A stretch of DNA of 64,000 bases from Streptomyces sp. B21-083 (GCF_036898825.1 NZ_JARUND010000001.1:4712001-4776000), one strand, 5' to 3'. Positions 18,424-30,020 are shown, counted from the stretch's first letter. The notes: generated by a model not told the origin, from the sequence alone. Made by a program: numbers and translations.

Positions 18424-20445
18424 ATGGACAGGCCGAGGCCGCTGAACTGGTGGGGGCGCAAGAGCACGCCGGCGAAGGTGGAGACGTACACGCGCTGGTC
18501 GTTCCATCTGTTCCCCTTCGTCGAGATCACGGCGATCGGGCTGCCCGTCCTCGGGCAGGTGGGAGCGGGGCTCGCGCCCTGGCTGTTCGCCCTGGTGTGC
18601 GTGCATGCCGCGCTCTGCGCGGTCACCGCGTCCCGGGCACTGGACTGGGTTCGCAGGACGCGGGAGCAGCCTCTGAGCCTGTCGGTCGCACTCGGCGTGG
18701 TCACCGCGGCGATCGGGATCGCGGCTCTCGTCCTGGCCACCCACGGGCCGGGCGGCGACGACACGAAGACCGTCGCCGGCAGCCTGTTCGCCGGGGTGGT
18801 CTCCTTCGGGGCCGGCACCCTCACCCTCGGCCTGCGCAGCAGACTGCGCATGCTGTCGGTGGTCGCCGGGCTGGCTGTGGGCTCGGTCGCCGTGGCCCTC
18901 CCACTGGGCCTCTCGGTGCCCGCCGCACTCGGCGCAGGGCTGGCCGTACTGCTCGGCGCCGGGTTCATAGCGCTCACCTGCGCCTTCTCCGTCTGGCTGC
19001 TCACCGCCGTCTACGAACTCGACGAGGCCCGCGAGACCCGGTCCCGGCTCGCCGTCGCCGAGGAACGGCTGCGGTTCGGGCGCGACCTGCACGACGTGAT
19101 GGGACGCAACCTGGCGGTGATCGCCCTCAAGAGCGAGCTGGCCGTACAGCTCGCCCGGCGTGAACGGCCCGAGGCCGTGGACCAGATGATCGAGGTGCAA
19201 CGGATCGCACGCGAGTCGCAGCGGGAGGTACGGGATGTCGTACGGGGATACCGGGAGGCCGACCTCGGTGCGGAACTCCTGGGCGCGCAGAGCGTGTTGA
19301 CCGCCGCAGGGATCTCGTGCGAGGTGACCGGGGAAGCGGTCGGGCTGCCGGGTGAGGTGCAGTCGGCGCTCGGGTGGGTGGTCCGGGAGGCGACGACCAA
19401 CGTGCTGCGGCACGGGGATGCCGGGTGGTGCGGGGTGGAGGTTCGGATCGGTGACGGGCTCGTGGTGCTGACTGTGGAGAACGACGGGGTTCGCCGGGAC
19501 CCCGGCGAGGGGCTGGGCGCGGGGTCCGGGCTTGCCGGCCTGCGGGAGCGGCTGTCGGCCGTTGACGGACGCCTGGAGGCGGGGGTCATGGGCCCGGCTG
19601 AGGAACGGTTTCGGCTGATCGCTACGGTGCAGTTGCCGGCGGGTCCGGGTGCGGGTGCGGGTCCGCGATCGGGTGCGGGGTCCTACTCGGCTTCGAAGGT
19701 GGATGCGGGGTCGGGGGCAGGGTCGGGGTCGGGGGCCGGGTCGAGAGCTGACGGCGATGCGGGGTCGAGGACCGGGGCGGGGTCGGGGTCAGGGACCGGG
19801 GCATGGTCGGGGTCGGGGTCAGGGACCGGGGCATGGTCGGGGACGGGGTCGGAGGTCCCGGCAGATGCGGGTTCGGCGGCCGGGGCGGGGGCGGGTTCGG
19901 CGGCCGGGGCAGGGGCGGGTTCGCGGGCCGGGTCGAAAGCTGACGGCGATGCGCGGTCGGGGACCGGGGCAGGGTCGGGGGCCCCGGTCGGCGCCAGTTC
20001 GGGGGCCGGGACAGGGTCGGATTCAGAGGCCGGGGCAGGGTCGGGTTCAGAGGCCCGGGCAGGGTCGGGTTCAGAGGCCGGGGCAAGGCCGGATTCAGAG
20101 GCCCGGGCAGGGTCGGATTCAGGGGCCGGGGCAGGGACAGGTCCAGGGGCCGGGGCAGGGTCGGATTCAGAGGCCCGGGCAGGGTCGGGTTCAGGGGCCG
20201 GGGCAGCGTCGGATTCAGAGGCCCGGGCAGGGACAGGTCCAGGGGCCGGGGCAGCGTCGGATTCAGAGGCCGGGGCAGCGTCGGATTCAGAGGCCCGGGC
20301 AGGGACGGGTCCAGGGGTCGAGTCGAGAGCCGATGTCGATGCGGAGTCGAGGACCGGGACGGGGTCGGAGGCCGGGGCAAGGTCGGGGTCAGGGGCCGGG
20401 GTCCGGGTCGGTGCAGAGGTCGTGGTGGGGGAGGTGGGCTTGTGA
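18424..20445 (+). CDS. NarL-family sensor histidine kinase with a long repetitive tail
   Basis: The 673-residue product has N-terminal membrane segments (about residues 30-200), then a HisKA_3 domain with phospho-acceptor His223 (RDLHDVMGRNLAVIALKSEL) and an ATPase domain with N box REATTNVLRHG (Asn326) and GSGLAGLRERL. The kinase ends near residue 405. The remaining 268 residues are Gly/Ala/Ser/Arg/Glu low complexity, including 12-13 octapeptide repeats. The ATG at 18424 follows GAGCAGGGGG; a GTG at 18400 overlapping the permease stop is an alternative. It overlaps the regulator gene by four bases. Confidence 0.9.
   Translation: MDRPRPLNWWGRKSTPAKVETYTRWSFHLFPFVEITAIGLPVLGQVGAGLAPWLFALVCVHAALCAVTASRALDWVRRTREQPLSLSVALGVVTAAIGIAALVLATHGPGGDDTKTVAGSLFAGVVSFGAGTLTLGLRSRLRMLSVVAGLAVGSVAVALPLGLSVPAALGAGLAVLLGAGFIALTCAFSVWLLTAVYELDEARETRSRLAVAEERLRFGRDLHDVMGRNLAVIALKSELAVQLARRERPEAVDQMIEVQRIARESQREVRDVVRGYREADLGAELLGAQSVLTAAGISCEVTGEAVGLPGEVQSALGWVVREATTNVLRHGDAGWCGVEVRIGDGLVVLTVENDGVRRDPGEGLGAGSGLAGLRERLSAVDGRLEAGVMGPAEERFRLIATVQLPAGPGAGAGPRSGAGSYSASKVDAGSGAGSGSGAGSRADGDAGSRTGAGSGSGTGAWSGSGSGTGAWSGTGSEVPADAGSAAGAGAGSAAGAGAGSRAGSKADGDARSGTGAGSGAPVGASSGAGTGSDSEAGAGSGSEARAGSGSEAGARPDSEARAGSDSGAGAGTGPGAGAGSDSEARAGSGSGAGAASDSEARAGTGPGAGAASDSEAGAASDSEARAGTGPGVESRADVDAESRTGTGSEAGARSGSGAGVRVGAEVVVGEVGL
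20015..20315 (+). repeat. 24-bp tandem repeat coding an octapeptide array in the kinase tail
   Basis: The sequence repeats with a 24-bp period (core GGTCGGATTCAGAGGC). It encodes 12-13 copies of A-[GR]-A-[GAR]-[ST]-[DG]-[SP]-[EG]. Looser versions of the repeat start near 19640. It lies wholly inside the kinase reading frame and keeps it open. Confidence 0.85.
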
Positions 20446-21053
20446 GTGGGGTGCGGCTGCTGCTCGCCGACGACGAGCACCTCATCCGGGGGGCGCTGGC
20501 CGCGCTGCTCGGGCTGGAGGACGATCTTGTGGTCGTCGCCGAGGCCGCCACCGGGCCCGAGGCGCTGGCCATGGCCCGGGCGCACCGGCCCGACGTCGCG
20601 GTTCTCGATCTTGAGATGCCGGGCGCGGACGGTGTGAAGGTCGCCACATCGCTGCGCGCCGAACTGCCGGAGTGCCGCGTGCTGATCGTGACCAGTCACG
20701 GCCGCCCCGGGCATCTGAAGCGGGCGCTTGCTGCGGGTGTGCGCGGGTTCGTCCCCAAGACGGTCAGCGCCCAGCGGCTCGCCGAGATCATCCGTACCGT
20801 GCACGCCGGAAACCGTTACGTCGACCCCGAGTTGGCCGCCGACGCGATCTCCGCCGGGGACTCGCCGCTGACCGCGCGCGAGGCCGAGGTGCTCGAACTC
20901 GCCGCCGACGGCGCACCGGTCGCGGAGATCGCGGAACGGGCCGCCCTGTCACAGGGGACCGTACGGAACTATCTGTCGTCGGCCGTCTCGAAACTCGGGG
21001 CGGAGAACCGGCACGCGGCAGTGCGGCTCGCCCGGCTTCGGGGTTGGGTATAG
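20442..21053 (+). CDS. NarL/FixJ-family response regulator
   Basis: The 203-residue product has a receiver domain with acidic pocket D10-D11, phospho-acceptor D56 (VAVLDLEMPGADG), T84 and K106. A LuxR-type helix-turn-helix follows (SPLTAREAEVLELAADGAPVAEIAERAALSQGTVRNYLSSAVSKLG). GTG start overlaps the kinase stop (GTGA). It is the cognate regulator of the kinase and probably controls the ABC exporter genes in this operon. Confidence 0.96.
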   Translation: MSGVRLLLADDEHLIRGALAALLGLEDDLVVVAEAATGPEALAMARAHRPDVAVLDLEMPGADGVKVATSLRAELPECRVLIVTSHGRPGHLKRALAAGVRGFVPKTVSAQRLAEIIRTVHAGNRYVDPELAADAISAGDSPLTAREAEVLELAADGAPVAEIAERAALSQGTVRNYLSSAVSKLGAENRHAAVRLARLRGWV

Positions 21054-21096
21054 TTGGCGTCGCGCCACGGCACGGAGCATTCGTGCGGGGCGCTGT

Positions 21097-21172
21097 GCGG
21101 ACGTAGCTCAGTTGGTAGAGCGCAACCTTGCCAAGGTTGAGGTCGCCAGTTCGAACCTGGTCGTCCGCTCCA
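21097..21172 (+). tRNA. tRNA-Gly (GCC), second copy
   Basis: Identical over its length, including the encoded CCA, to the copy at 16410. Anticodon GCC. It follows the response regulator stop by 43 bases. Confidence 0.97.
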
Positions 21173-21176
21173 GATG

Positions 21177-21213
21177 AAGACCCCGGTCCAGTTCGCTGGA
21201 CCGGGGTCTTTTT
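21177..21213 (+). terminator. tRNA-Gly terminator (second copy)
   Basis: AAGACCCCGGTCCAG and CTGGACCGGGGTCTT pair around TTCG, followed by a T run. It closes the unit ahead of the convergent purC. Confidence 0.88.
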
Positions 21214-21241
21214 CATGCCCGGTGGCCGTGCCGGGCGCCCG

Positions 21242-22153
21242 CTACGTCCAGCTCAGGCCCGTCAGGCGCTCGTACGCCTCGATGTACTTCGCGCGGGTCG
21301 CGTCGGTGACGTGCTGCGGAAGCGGCGGCGGGGGCTGCTCGCTGGCGCGGACCCAGCCGGACTCCGAGGACGTGAGCCAGTCCCGTACGAACTGCTTGTC
21401 GAACGAGGGCTGCGCGTGACCCGGCTCCCACTGGTCGGCCGGCCAGAAGCGGGACGAGTCCGGGGTGAGGACCTCGTCGGCGAGGATCAGTGTCTCGCCG
21501 GCTGCCGTGCTCTCGTATCCGAACTCGAACTTCGTGTCCGCGAGGATGATGCCCCGGTCGCGGGCGATGTCCCGGGCGCGGGAGTAGACCGCGAGGGTCG
21601 CCTGGCGGAGCTGGGCGGCGGTCTCCGCGCCGACCTGGCGGGCGACCTCCTCGTACGACACGTTCTCGTCGTGCTCGCCGACCGCCGCCTTCGTGGCCGG
21701 GGTGAAGATCGGTGCGGGCAGCTCGGAGCCGTCGGTGAGACCCTCGGGAAGGGCCAGGCCGCAGACCGTACGGGACTCGTTGTACTCGGTGAGGCCGGAG
21801 CCCGTGAGGTAGCCGCGGGCCACGCACTCCACCGGCATCATGCGCAGGGACTTGCAGATCAGGGTGCGGCCCGCCCAGTCGGCGGGGGCGCCCGGCGGAA
21901 GTTCGGTGCTCAGGACGTGGTTGGGGACCAGGTCGGCGAGCTTGTCGAACCACCAGAGCGAGAGCTGGGTGAGGACGCGGCCCTTGTCGGGGATCTCCGT
22001 CTGCAGCACCCAGTCGAAAGCGGACATGCGGTCGCTGGCGACCATCACGAGGTCGCCCGCCTCGTTCTGGTACAGGTCGCGCACCTTGCCGGTGTGCAGA
22101 TGCACCAGACCCGGAACCTGGAGGGGCTCGGGCTTTTCTACGAATCCGGACAC
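21242..22153 (-). CDS. purC: SAICAR synthetase
   Basis: The 303-residue enzyme joins CAIR and aspartate with ATP (purine step 8). Motifs include GKVRDLYQ, ASDRMSAFDWVLQTEIPDKG, PVECVARGYLTGSG, IILADTKFEFGY and LADEVLTPDSSRFW. GTG start at 22153 with GGGGAGGAAC upstream. It is 85 bases downstream of the next minus-strand gene. Confidence 0.97.
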   Translation of the reverse strand: MSGFVEKPEPLQVPGLVHLHTGKVRDLYQNEAGDLVMVASDRMSAFDWVLQTEIPDKGRVLTQLSLWWFDKLADLVPNHVLSTELPPGAPADWAGRTLICKSLRMMPVECVARGYLTGSGLTEYNESRTVCGLALPEGLTDGSELPAPIFTPATKAAVGEHDENVSYEEVARQVGAETAAQLRQATLAVYSRARDIARDRGIILADTKFEFGYESTAAGETLILADEVLTPDSSRFWPADQWEPGHAQPSFDKQFVRDWLTSSESGWVRASEQPPPPLPQHVTDATRAKYIEAYERLTGLSWT

Positions 22154-22238
22154 GGTTCCTCCCCGTGGTGATGTCCAAGTGGCTCGATTCTCCCGTATGC
22201 GGAGACCTCGTTTTCGCCGGGGGCCATAAGGCGGGGGG

Positions 22239-23780
22239 TCAGTCCCGTTTGCAGATGCGGTCCAGGAGGTTCGCGGTGGCCCGCTGGACCCGGGCGTCCA
22301 CGTGCCCGGGACGGTCCAGGGACGGGGACCACGCGAACGTTCCGGACGCGAAGACCAGGGCGCCCGAGGGGGCCCGGTAGAGGGAGGTCTCCTGGTGGCG
22401 GAGGGTGCCTTCGCTGTCGGCGTACGGGGAGTGGGCGAGGAGGACGCGGTCGTCGTGCTCGGGGAGCTGGGTGCGCGGGAAGTAGCGGTCGGCCTCGCCG
22501 GCCACCATGCCGTCGATCTCGTCGCCGTCGTGGGCGCCGGTCGCCTCCCACATCCAGTGGTCGGCGTTGCGGACGACCATGGGGGTGGGCTCCGGGACCC
22601 GGCCCGCGTACTGGATGCCGATCAACTGCTGCTCGGGGCGGTCGACTTCGCGCCACAGAGCCGGTTTTCCGGGGCCGCGGCGCTTTCGGCAGGTGAGGAG
22701 GCGGTCCGGAACGCCGGACGGGGAGGGGCCCAGCTCCACCTGCCAGTACATGGTGTTGGCGGAGAGGAAGACGAGGGACGTGCCGCTCTCGCGGGCGAGT
22801 TCCGTGGTGCGGCGCATCGGCGTGGACCAGTACTCGTCGTGGCCCGGGAAGACCAGGCCCCGGTAGCGGGTGGGGTCGATGCGGCCGGCGTGCAGATCGC
22901 GGGCGTCGGCGTACGCGACGTCGTAGCCGTAGCGCTCGGCGAAGCGGATGAAGTCGTAGGCATGGCCCACGTGGAGGGGCAGGCCGGCACCTGCGTACGG
23001 CCGGTCGAAGGAGACGGTCGTCGCGGCGTCGGACTCGCCGAGGAGCCGGCCGCGCTCGTCCCAGGCGTGGTAGAGGCTCGCGCCGGTGCGGCCGTCCTCC
23101 GGGTAGAGGTTGTACGCCTGCCAGGTGATGTCCGGCAGGAGCAGCAGCAGGTCCGCGGGATGGTTGTCCCGGACCGTGAACGGGATGTGGGAGCGGTAGC
23201 CGTCGGCGGTGGTGAGTACGGCGACGTACGCCCCGATGTTCCAGTACGACGGGATCTGCAGGCGCCAGGAGAGCCACCAGTGGTGGCAGGAGACGGTGCG
23301 GTCGGCGGTGAGGGGCGGGGGCTGCACGATGCCGGAGAGACGCGGGCTGGTGGTGATCTTCGCGGCGCCGTCACCGCCGTAGTGGCCGATGCGGTAGATG
23401 TCCACGGCGAACTCCTGCGGCGGGTCGACCGTGATGTGGAAGTCGATGGCCTCGCCGGGGGCGGCTGGGCCGGTGGAGGCGAACCCCTTGATCTGACGGC
23501 GCACGTCGTCGGAGGCGCGAGGGCCGCCGGTGGTGGGGGGTGTGCTGCGGGAGCTACGGGGGGTGCGCGGGCCGGGGATTCTGGTGTCCCCCGGCCGTGC
23601 GGTGGGGATGGCGGTCGGCGTGGGGTCTAAGGGGTCGACGTACCAGGGGACCACGTGGCCGGTGTCGTCGAAGTAGGTCTCGCTGCCTCGGAGCCAGGGG
23701 ACCGGACCCAGGCCGAAGGGGTCCGTGACGGCGTGCGCGAGGGCACCTGACTCCCAGCGGCGGATCGGCTGCGACTCCAT
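22239..23780 (-). CDS. N,N-dimethylformamidase beta-subunit-like protein
   Basis: The 513-residue product resembles the large subunit of dimethylformamidase. An N-terminal beta-sandwich is followed by a glutamine-amidotransferase-like alpha/beta domain with HVGHAYDFIRFAERYGYDVAYADARDLH and LVFPGHDEYWSTPMR. The C-terminal region has HWMWEATGAHDGDEIDGMVAGEADR. No small (alpha) subunit is adjacent, so activity on formamides is unproven. ATG at 23780 follows GGGAGGGGAG. Confidence 0.8.
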   Translation of the reverse strand: MESQPIRRWESGALAHAVTDPFGLGPVPWLRGSETYFDDTGHVVPWYVDPLDPTPTAIPTARPGDTRIPGPRTPRSSRSTPPTTGGPRASDDVRRQIKGFASTGPAAPGEAIDFHITVDPPQEFAVDIYRIGHYGGDGAAKITTSPRLSGIVQPPPLTADRTVSCHHWWLSWRLQIPSYWNIGAYVAVLTTADGYRSHIPFTVRDNHPADLLLLLPDITWQAYNLYPEDGRTGASLYHAWDERGRLLGESDAATTVSFDRPYAGAGLPLHVGHAYDFIRFAERYGYDVAYADARDLHAGRIDPTRYRGLVFPGHDEYWSTPMRRTTELARESGTSLVFLSANTMYWQVELGPSPSGVPDRLLTCRKRRGPGKPALWREVDRPEQQLIGIQYAGRVPEPTPMVVRNADHWMWEATGAHDGDEIDGMVAGEADRYFPRTQLPEHDDRVLLAHSPYADSEGTLRHQETSLYRAPSGALVFASGTFAWSPSLDRPGHVDARVQRATANLLDRICKRD

Positions 23781-23984
23781 GACTGCTCCCCTCCCTGGCT
23801 CCCCCGTCAGCTGTTTATGTCCCGTGCGATTGCCATGAGCGTGTTCGGTCCCCAGCACATCACATTACGCACGCACTCCGTCACCGTTCGTCGTGAATTG
23901 ACTGGAAACGGAAGGGAGGGGTCCGACCGGTTTCTCACTCCGCCGACGGGCGGCCTCGGGGGCGGGGCACGGGCTTCCCTCGCG

Positions 23985-25886
<1,902 letters not shown>

Positions 25887-26248
25887 GACCGGATGTCACC
25901 CCCTACCTTTTCCGCACACCCTGACGTAGCTCGCCCTGACGTTGTTCACTCCCCCACTGTGGCACCCGCCACTGACATCGCAATGCCGGTGGGCCAAGTG
26001 CCCGAACGCTTGCGCCGCACCATAGTTGGGGCCCCGCCCCTCGTCAGCCGGATGGAGGATCGGTCACTCGATGGAATGGCTTTGGGGAGAGGTGGATGAC
26101 ACACGGCGACGACGAAGTAGCAGTTGGGAGAGGTTCCCGAGGCCCGTGGAGGCGCCGCGAACGCACTTGAGCCCCGCATCGTTAGACGGCTGCGGGGCCC
26201 AGGAGGTTCATCGATGGGTTCATCGACGGCTCATCGATGTGAGGCGTT
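25887..26248 (-). promoter_or_regulatory. Gap between the membrane-protein gene and purD
   Basis: The 362-bp gap holds the upstream region of the membrane-protein gene and, near purD, its terminator. Three TCATCGA(T/C)-type repeats lie at 26206-26240. No credible gene was found; the minus-strand frame at 25946-26179 lacks an RBS and family features. Confidence 0.4.
26170..26199 (-). terminator. purD terminator
   Basis: On the minus strand GCCCCGCA and TGCGGGGC pair around 12 bases, about 50 bases past the purD stop. There is no T tract. Confidence 0.6.
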
Positions 26249-27502
26249 CTACTCCCCTGCCGCCGCCTTCGCGGCGATGTCCGTGCGGTGCTGGGAGCCG
26301 TCCAGGCGGATGCGGCCGAGGGCGGTGTACGCACGGTCGCGGGCCTGGCTCAGGTTCTTGCCGGTCGCCGTCACGGAGAGCACCCGGCCGCCCGCGCTCA
26401 CCACCGCGTCGCCGTCGTGCTTCGTCCCGGCGTGCAGGACGTACGCGTGCGGGGCGTCCTCGGCGGCCACGTCGGCGAGGCCGGTGATCGGGTCGCCGGT
26501 GCGCGGGGTGCCGGGGTAGTTGTGCGAGGCGATGACCACGGTGACCGCCGCGTCGTCGCTCCAGCGCAGCGGCTCCAGGTCGGCAAGGGTGCCGTTCGCC
26601 GACGCGAGCAGGATGCCGGCCAGCGGGGTCTTCAGGCGGGCCAGGACCACCTGGGTCTCCGGGTCGCCGAAACGGGCGTTGAACTCGATCACGCGGACGC
26701 CGCGCGAGGTGATCGCGAGGCCGGCATAGAGGAGGCCGGAGAAGGGGGTGTCGCGGCGGCGCAGTTCGTCGACCGTCGGCTGCAGGACCGTCTGCATGAC
26801 CTCTTCGACCAGTTTCGGGTCGGCCCAGGGGAGCGGCGAGTACGCGCCCATGCCGCCTGTGTTCGGGCCCTTGTCGTCGTCCAGCGCGCGCTTGAAGTCC
26901 TGGGCGGGCTGGAGCGGGATGACCGTCACGCCGTCGGTGATCGCGAAGAGGGAGACCTCGGGGCCGTCGAGGAACTCCTCGATGACGACACGGTCGCAGG
27001 AGTTCGCGTGCGCGGCGGCCTCCGCGAGGTCGGCGGTGACCACCACACCCTTGCCTGCCGCGAGTCCGTCGTCCTTCACGACGTAGGGGGCTCCGAAGGC
27101 GTCGAGGGCCTCGTCGACCTCCTCCGGCGTCGTGCAGACGTACGAGCGGGCCGTGGGGACGCCGGCTCCCGCCATGACGTCCTTCGCGAAGGCCTTGGAG
27201 CCCTCCAGCTGCGCGGCCTCACCCGAGGGGCCGAAGACCGGGACACCCGCCTCGCGCACGGCGTCGGCGACCCCGGCGACGAGCGGCGCCTCCGGCCCTA
27301 CGACGACCAGGTCGGCGCCGAGCTCCAGGGCCAGCGCCGCTACGGCCTTGCCGTCGAGGGGGTCGACCTGGTGCAGCTCGGCGACCTCGGCGATGCCGGC
27401 GTTGCCGGGGGCGCAGTACAGCGCGGTGACGTCGGGGTCGAGGGACAGGGAGCGGCACAGGGCGTGTTCGCGGGCGCCATTACCGATGAGGAGGACCTTC
27501 AC
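26249..27502 (-). CDS. purD: Phosphoribosylamine-glycine ligase (GAR synthetase)
   Basis: The 417-residue ATP-grasp enzyme joins phosphoribosylamine and glycine (purine step 2). It has KVLLIGNGAREHAL at the N-terminus, GPEAPLVAGVAD, YVVKDDGLAAGKGVVV, the ligase block GPNTGGMGAYSPLPW and EFNARFGDPETQ. GTG at 27502 gives the standard N-terminus; there is no clear Shine-Dalgarno. Confidence 0.97.
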   Translation of the reverse strand: MKVLLIGNGAREHALCRSLSLDPDVTALYCAPGNAGIAEVAELHQVDPLDGKAVAALALELGADLVVVGPEAPLVAGVADAVREAGVPVFGPSGEAAQLEGSKAFAKDVMAGAGVPTARSYVCTTPEEVDEALDAFGAPYVVKDDGLAAGKGVVVTADLAEAAAHANSCDRVVIEEFLDGPEVSLFAITDGVTVIPLQPAQDFKRALDDDKGPNTGGMGAYSPLPWADPKLVEEVMQTVLQPTVDELRRRDTPFSGLLYAGLAITSRGVRVIEFNARFGDPETQVVLARLKTPLAGILLASANGTLADLEPLRWSDDAAVTVVIASHNYPGTPRTGDPITGLADVAAEDAPHAYVLHAGTKHDGDAVVSAGGRVLSVTATGKNLSQARDRAYTALGRIRLDGSQHRTDIAAKAAAGE

Positions 27503-27665
27503 GGGGGTCAGCTTAGTGGTCGGGGTGGAATGCTCGCCGGGGGTCGGTGCGCGCCTCCCTGGGAGCTGCGCCCCCAGACCCCTGCTCCGGCCCTGAACGG
27601 GCCTTGTCCTCAAACGCCGGACAGGCTGGAAACGCGGGGCGGGGCTACACCTGCTCGTCGTACCC

Positions 27666-30020
27666 CTACTCGTTCGAGAACTCCTCCATCACCGTCGCCC
27701 CCAGCTCGCGCACGATCATTTCGTGACCGGAGAGGGCGGACTCGTCGAGGTCGGGGTCGTCGTCCTCGGCGGTGTCGTCCTCGGGGGCGATGGGCGGGGG
27801 TTCCGGGGCAGAGGGCTGCGGGACCGGGGCGGAGGCCTGGGGGCGGGGGGCACCGGATGCCTGCGGGGCGGCCGGTGCGGGCGGCGGAGGCGCCGACTGC
27901 TGGTGGGGGGCAGGGGCCGTAGCCGCGCCGCCGTAACCGCTACCGCCGGCTCCGCCGCCTCCGCCGCCTCCTCCGCCTCTTCCGCCTCCGTAACCACCGG
28001 AGGAACCGCCTCCGCCGTAGCCTCCGGTCGCCGGGGGCGCGGCCGGGCCGCCGCCCGTCGGGTCGACGATCGACTCGATCCTCCACTGGACGTTGAACTG
28101 TTCCGCCAGCGCCTGCTTCAGCACGTCCTCGCTGCCGCTGCTGGAGAAGTTGTCCCGCGCGCCCGCGTTCATGAAGCCCAGCTGGAGTGTGGTGCCGTCG
28201 AAGCCGGTGACCTGGGCGTTCTGGCTCAGCAGGATCCAGGTGAACCGGCGGCGGTTCTTCACCGACTCCAGGATGTTCGGCCAGAGCATGCGGGGGTCGA
28301 GGCCACCGGGCACGGGAGCACCCGCCTGCGCGGCGGGGGCCTGAGCCGGGGCCTGGGGCGAGGAGTGAGCCGCTGCTGGAGCAGGTGCGGTGGGCGCCGG
28401 GCCGGCATTGGCCGCCGGGGGCTGTCCGCCGCCCGCTGGTGTCGCCATGGGCCAGCCGCCGGGGCGTCGGCCACTGCCCGCGGTCGTCGCGGTGGGCCAG
28501 GCACCGGGGGCGGCCGGGGCGGCTGAAGCCGGGGGTGGCGTCGGCGAGGAGGGCTGTGCCGCCGGTGCAGCCTGGGCTGCTGGTGCCGCCTGTGCTGGGG
28601 GTGCTGCCTGACGCTGGGGGTGCGAGGCAGGCACGCCGGCCGTGTTCGCCGTACCGGGCAGGTCAGGCGTGCCCGGCGCGTCGCCGCGCACTGCTGCCCG
28701 GGCCGCCGTGACTCCGCCGCCCGCCGGAACCGGTGCGCCCGCGGGACCGCCGGGTGCCGTGCCCTCGTATGCGGCGGGACCACCATGAGTACCCGGTCCC
28801 GGCATGTACCCCATGGGGATGCCGGCGCCGCCCATGCCCATCGCGGGGCCGCCGGAGAAGTTGACTCCGCGCTCCAGTTTGTCGAGCCGGGCCATGACCG
28901 AGCGCTCGTCTCCGTACGCGGCGGGAAGCAGCACGCGCGCGCAGATCAGTTCCAGCTGGAGTCGGGGCGAGGTCGCGCCACGCATCTCCGTGAGTCCGTC
29001 GTTCACGAGGTCGGCGGCGCGGCTGAGTTCGGCGGCGCCGAAGACGCCTGCCTGGGCCTGCATACGCTCGATCACGTCCACAGGGGCGTCGATGAGCCCC
29101 TTCTCCGCCGCGTCGGGAACGGCGGCGAGGATCACCAGGTCGCGCAGCCGTTCGAGCAGGTCGGCGACGAAACGGCGCGGGTCGTTGCCGCCCTCGATGA
29201 TCCGGTCCACGACCTCGAAGGCCGCCGCTCCGTCCCCGGAGGCGAACGCCTCGACCACGGAGTCGAGCAGCGAGGCGTCCGTGTACCCGAGGAGGGAGGT
29301 GGCCATGGCGTACGTCACACCGTCGGCACCGGCGCCGGCCAGCAGTTGGTCCATGACGGACATCGAGTCTCGTACGGACCCCGCGCCGGACCGGACGACC
29401 AGCGGGAGCACACCGTCGGCGACCGGGATGTTCTCGTGCCCGCAGACCTCGGCGAGGTACTCGCGGAGGGTGCCCGGCGGGACCAGCCGGAAGGGGTAGT
29501 GGTGGGTCCGGGAGCGGATCGTCCCGATGACCTTCTCGGGTTCCGTGGTCGCGAAGATGAACTTGAGGTGCTCCGGCGGCTCCTCGACGACCTTGAGCAG
29601 GGCGTTGAAGCCGGCCGGCGTGACCATGTGGGCCTCGTCGATGATGTAGATCTTGTAGCGGCTGCTCGCCGGCCCGAAGAAGGCCTTTTCGCGCAGGTCA
29701 CGGGCGTCGTCTACACCACCGTGCGACGCCGCGTCGATCTCGATGACGTCGATCGACCCCGGCCCGTTGCGCGCCAGGTCCTGGCAGGACTGGCACTCGC
29801 CGCAGGGCGTCGGCGTCGGCCCCTTCTCGCAGTTCAGGCAGCGCGCCAGGATGCGCGCACTGGTCGTCTTGCCACAACCGCGCGGCCCGCTGAACAGGTA
29901 CGCGTGATTGACCCGGTTGTTCCGCAGCGCCTGCTGCAGCGGGTCGGTTACATGCTCCTGCCCGATGACCTCGGCGAACGACTCCGGGCGATAGCGGCGG
30001 TACAACGCAAGGGACGACAC
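27666..30020 (-). CDS. dnaX: DNA polymerase III gamma/tau subunit
   Basis: The 784-residue clamp-loader ATPase has Walker A GPRGCGKT at 45-52, zinc cysteines C61, C64, C73, C76 and C79, Walker B IIDEAH at 126-131 and the sensor TTEPEKVIGTIRSR. From about residue 400 a long Pro/Ala/Gly linker follows, then a folded tau-like segment (LDPRMLWPNILESVKNRRRFTWILLSQNAQV), then a Gly-rich run and an acidic C-terminus. The GTG at 30020 gives MSSLALYRRYRPE, the family start. No RBS is obvious. Confidence 0.96.
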   Translation of the reverse strand: MSSLALYRRYRPESFAEVIGQEHVTDPLQQALRNNRVNHAYLFSGPRGCGKTTSARILARCLNCEKGPTPTPCGECQSCQDLARNGPGSIDVIEIDAASHGGVDDARDLREKAFFGPASSRYKIYIIDEAHMVTPAGFNALLKVVEEPPEHLKFIFATTEPEKVIGTIRSRTHHYPFRLVPPGTLREYLAEVCGHENIPVADGVLPLVVRSGAGSVRDSMSVMDQLLAGAGADGVTYAMATSLLGYTDASLLDSVVEAFASGDGAAAFEVVDRIIEGGNDPRRFVADLLERLRDLVILAAVPDAAEKGLIDAPVDVIERMQAQAGVFGAAELSRAADLVNDGLTEMRGATSPRLQLELICARVLLPAAYGDERSVMARLDKLERGVNFSGGPAMGMGGAGIPMGYMPGPGTHGGPAAYEGTAPGGPAGAPVPAGGGVTAARAAVRGDAPGTPDLPGTANTAGVPASHPQRQAAPPAQAAPAAQAAPAAQPSSPTPPPASAAPAAPGAWPTATTAGSGRRPGGWPMATPAGGGQPPAANAGPAPTAPAPAAAHSSPQAPAQAPAAQAGAPVPGGLDPRMLWPNILESVKNRRRFTWILLSQNAQVTGFDGTTLQLGFMNAGARDNFSSSGSEDVLKQALAEQFNVQWRIESIVDPTGGGPAAPPATGGYGGGGSSGGYGGGRGGGGGGGGGAGGSGYGGAATAPAPHQQSAPPPPAPAAPQASGAPRPQASAPVPQPSAPEPPPIAPEDDTAEDDDPDLDESALSGHEMIVRELGATVMEEFSNE

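Noticed and set aside
20015..20315. Repeat array considered as a CRISPR
   Set aside because: The units are contiguous 24-bp coding repeats with no spacers, inside an open frame. No cas genes are present, and no CRISPR array was seen anywhere in the window.
19622..20804. Two long minus-strand frames opposite the kinase repeat tail
   Set aside because: Both are Pro/Leu/Arg or Pro/Ala/Asp repeats forced by the 24-bp repeat; the plus-strand frame continues directly from the kinase and overlaps the regulator start properly.
25946..26179. Small minus-strand frame between the membrane-protein gene and purD
   Set aside because: No RBS, no family features, and it spans the purD terminator.
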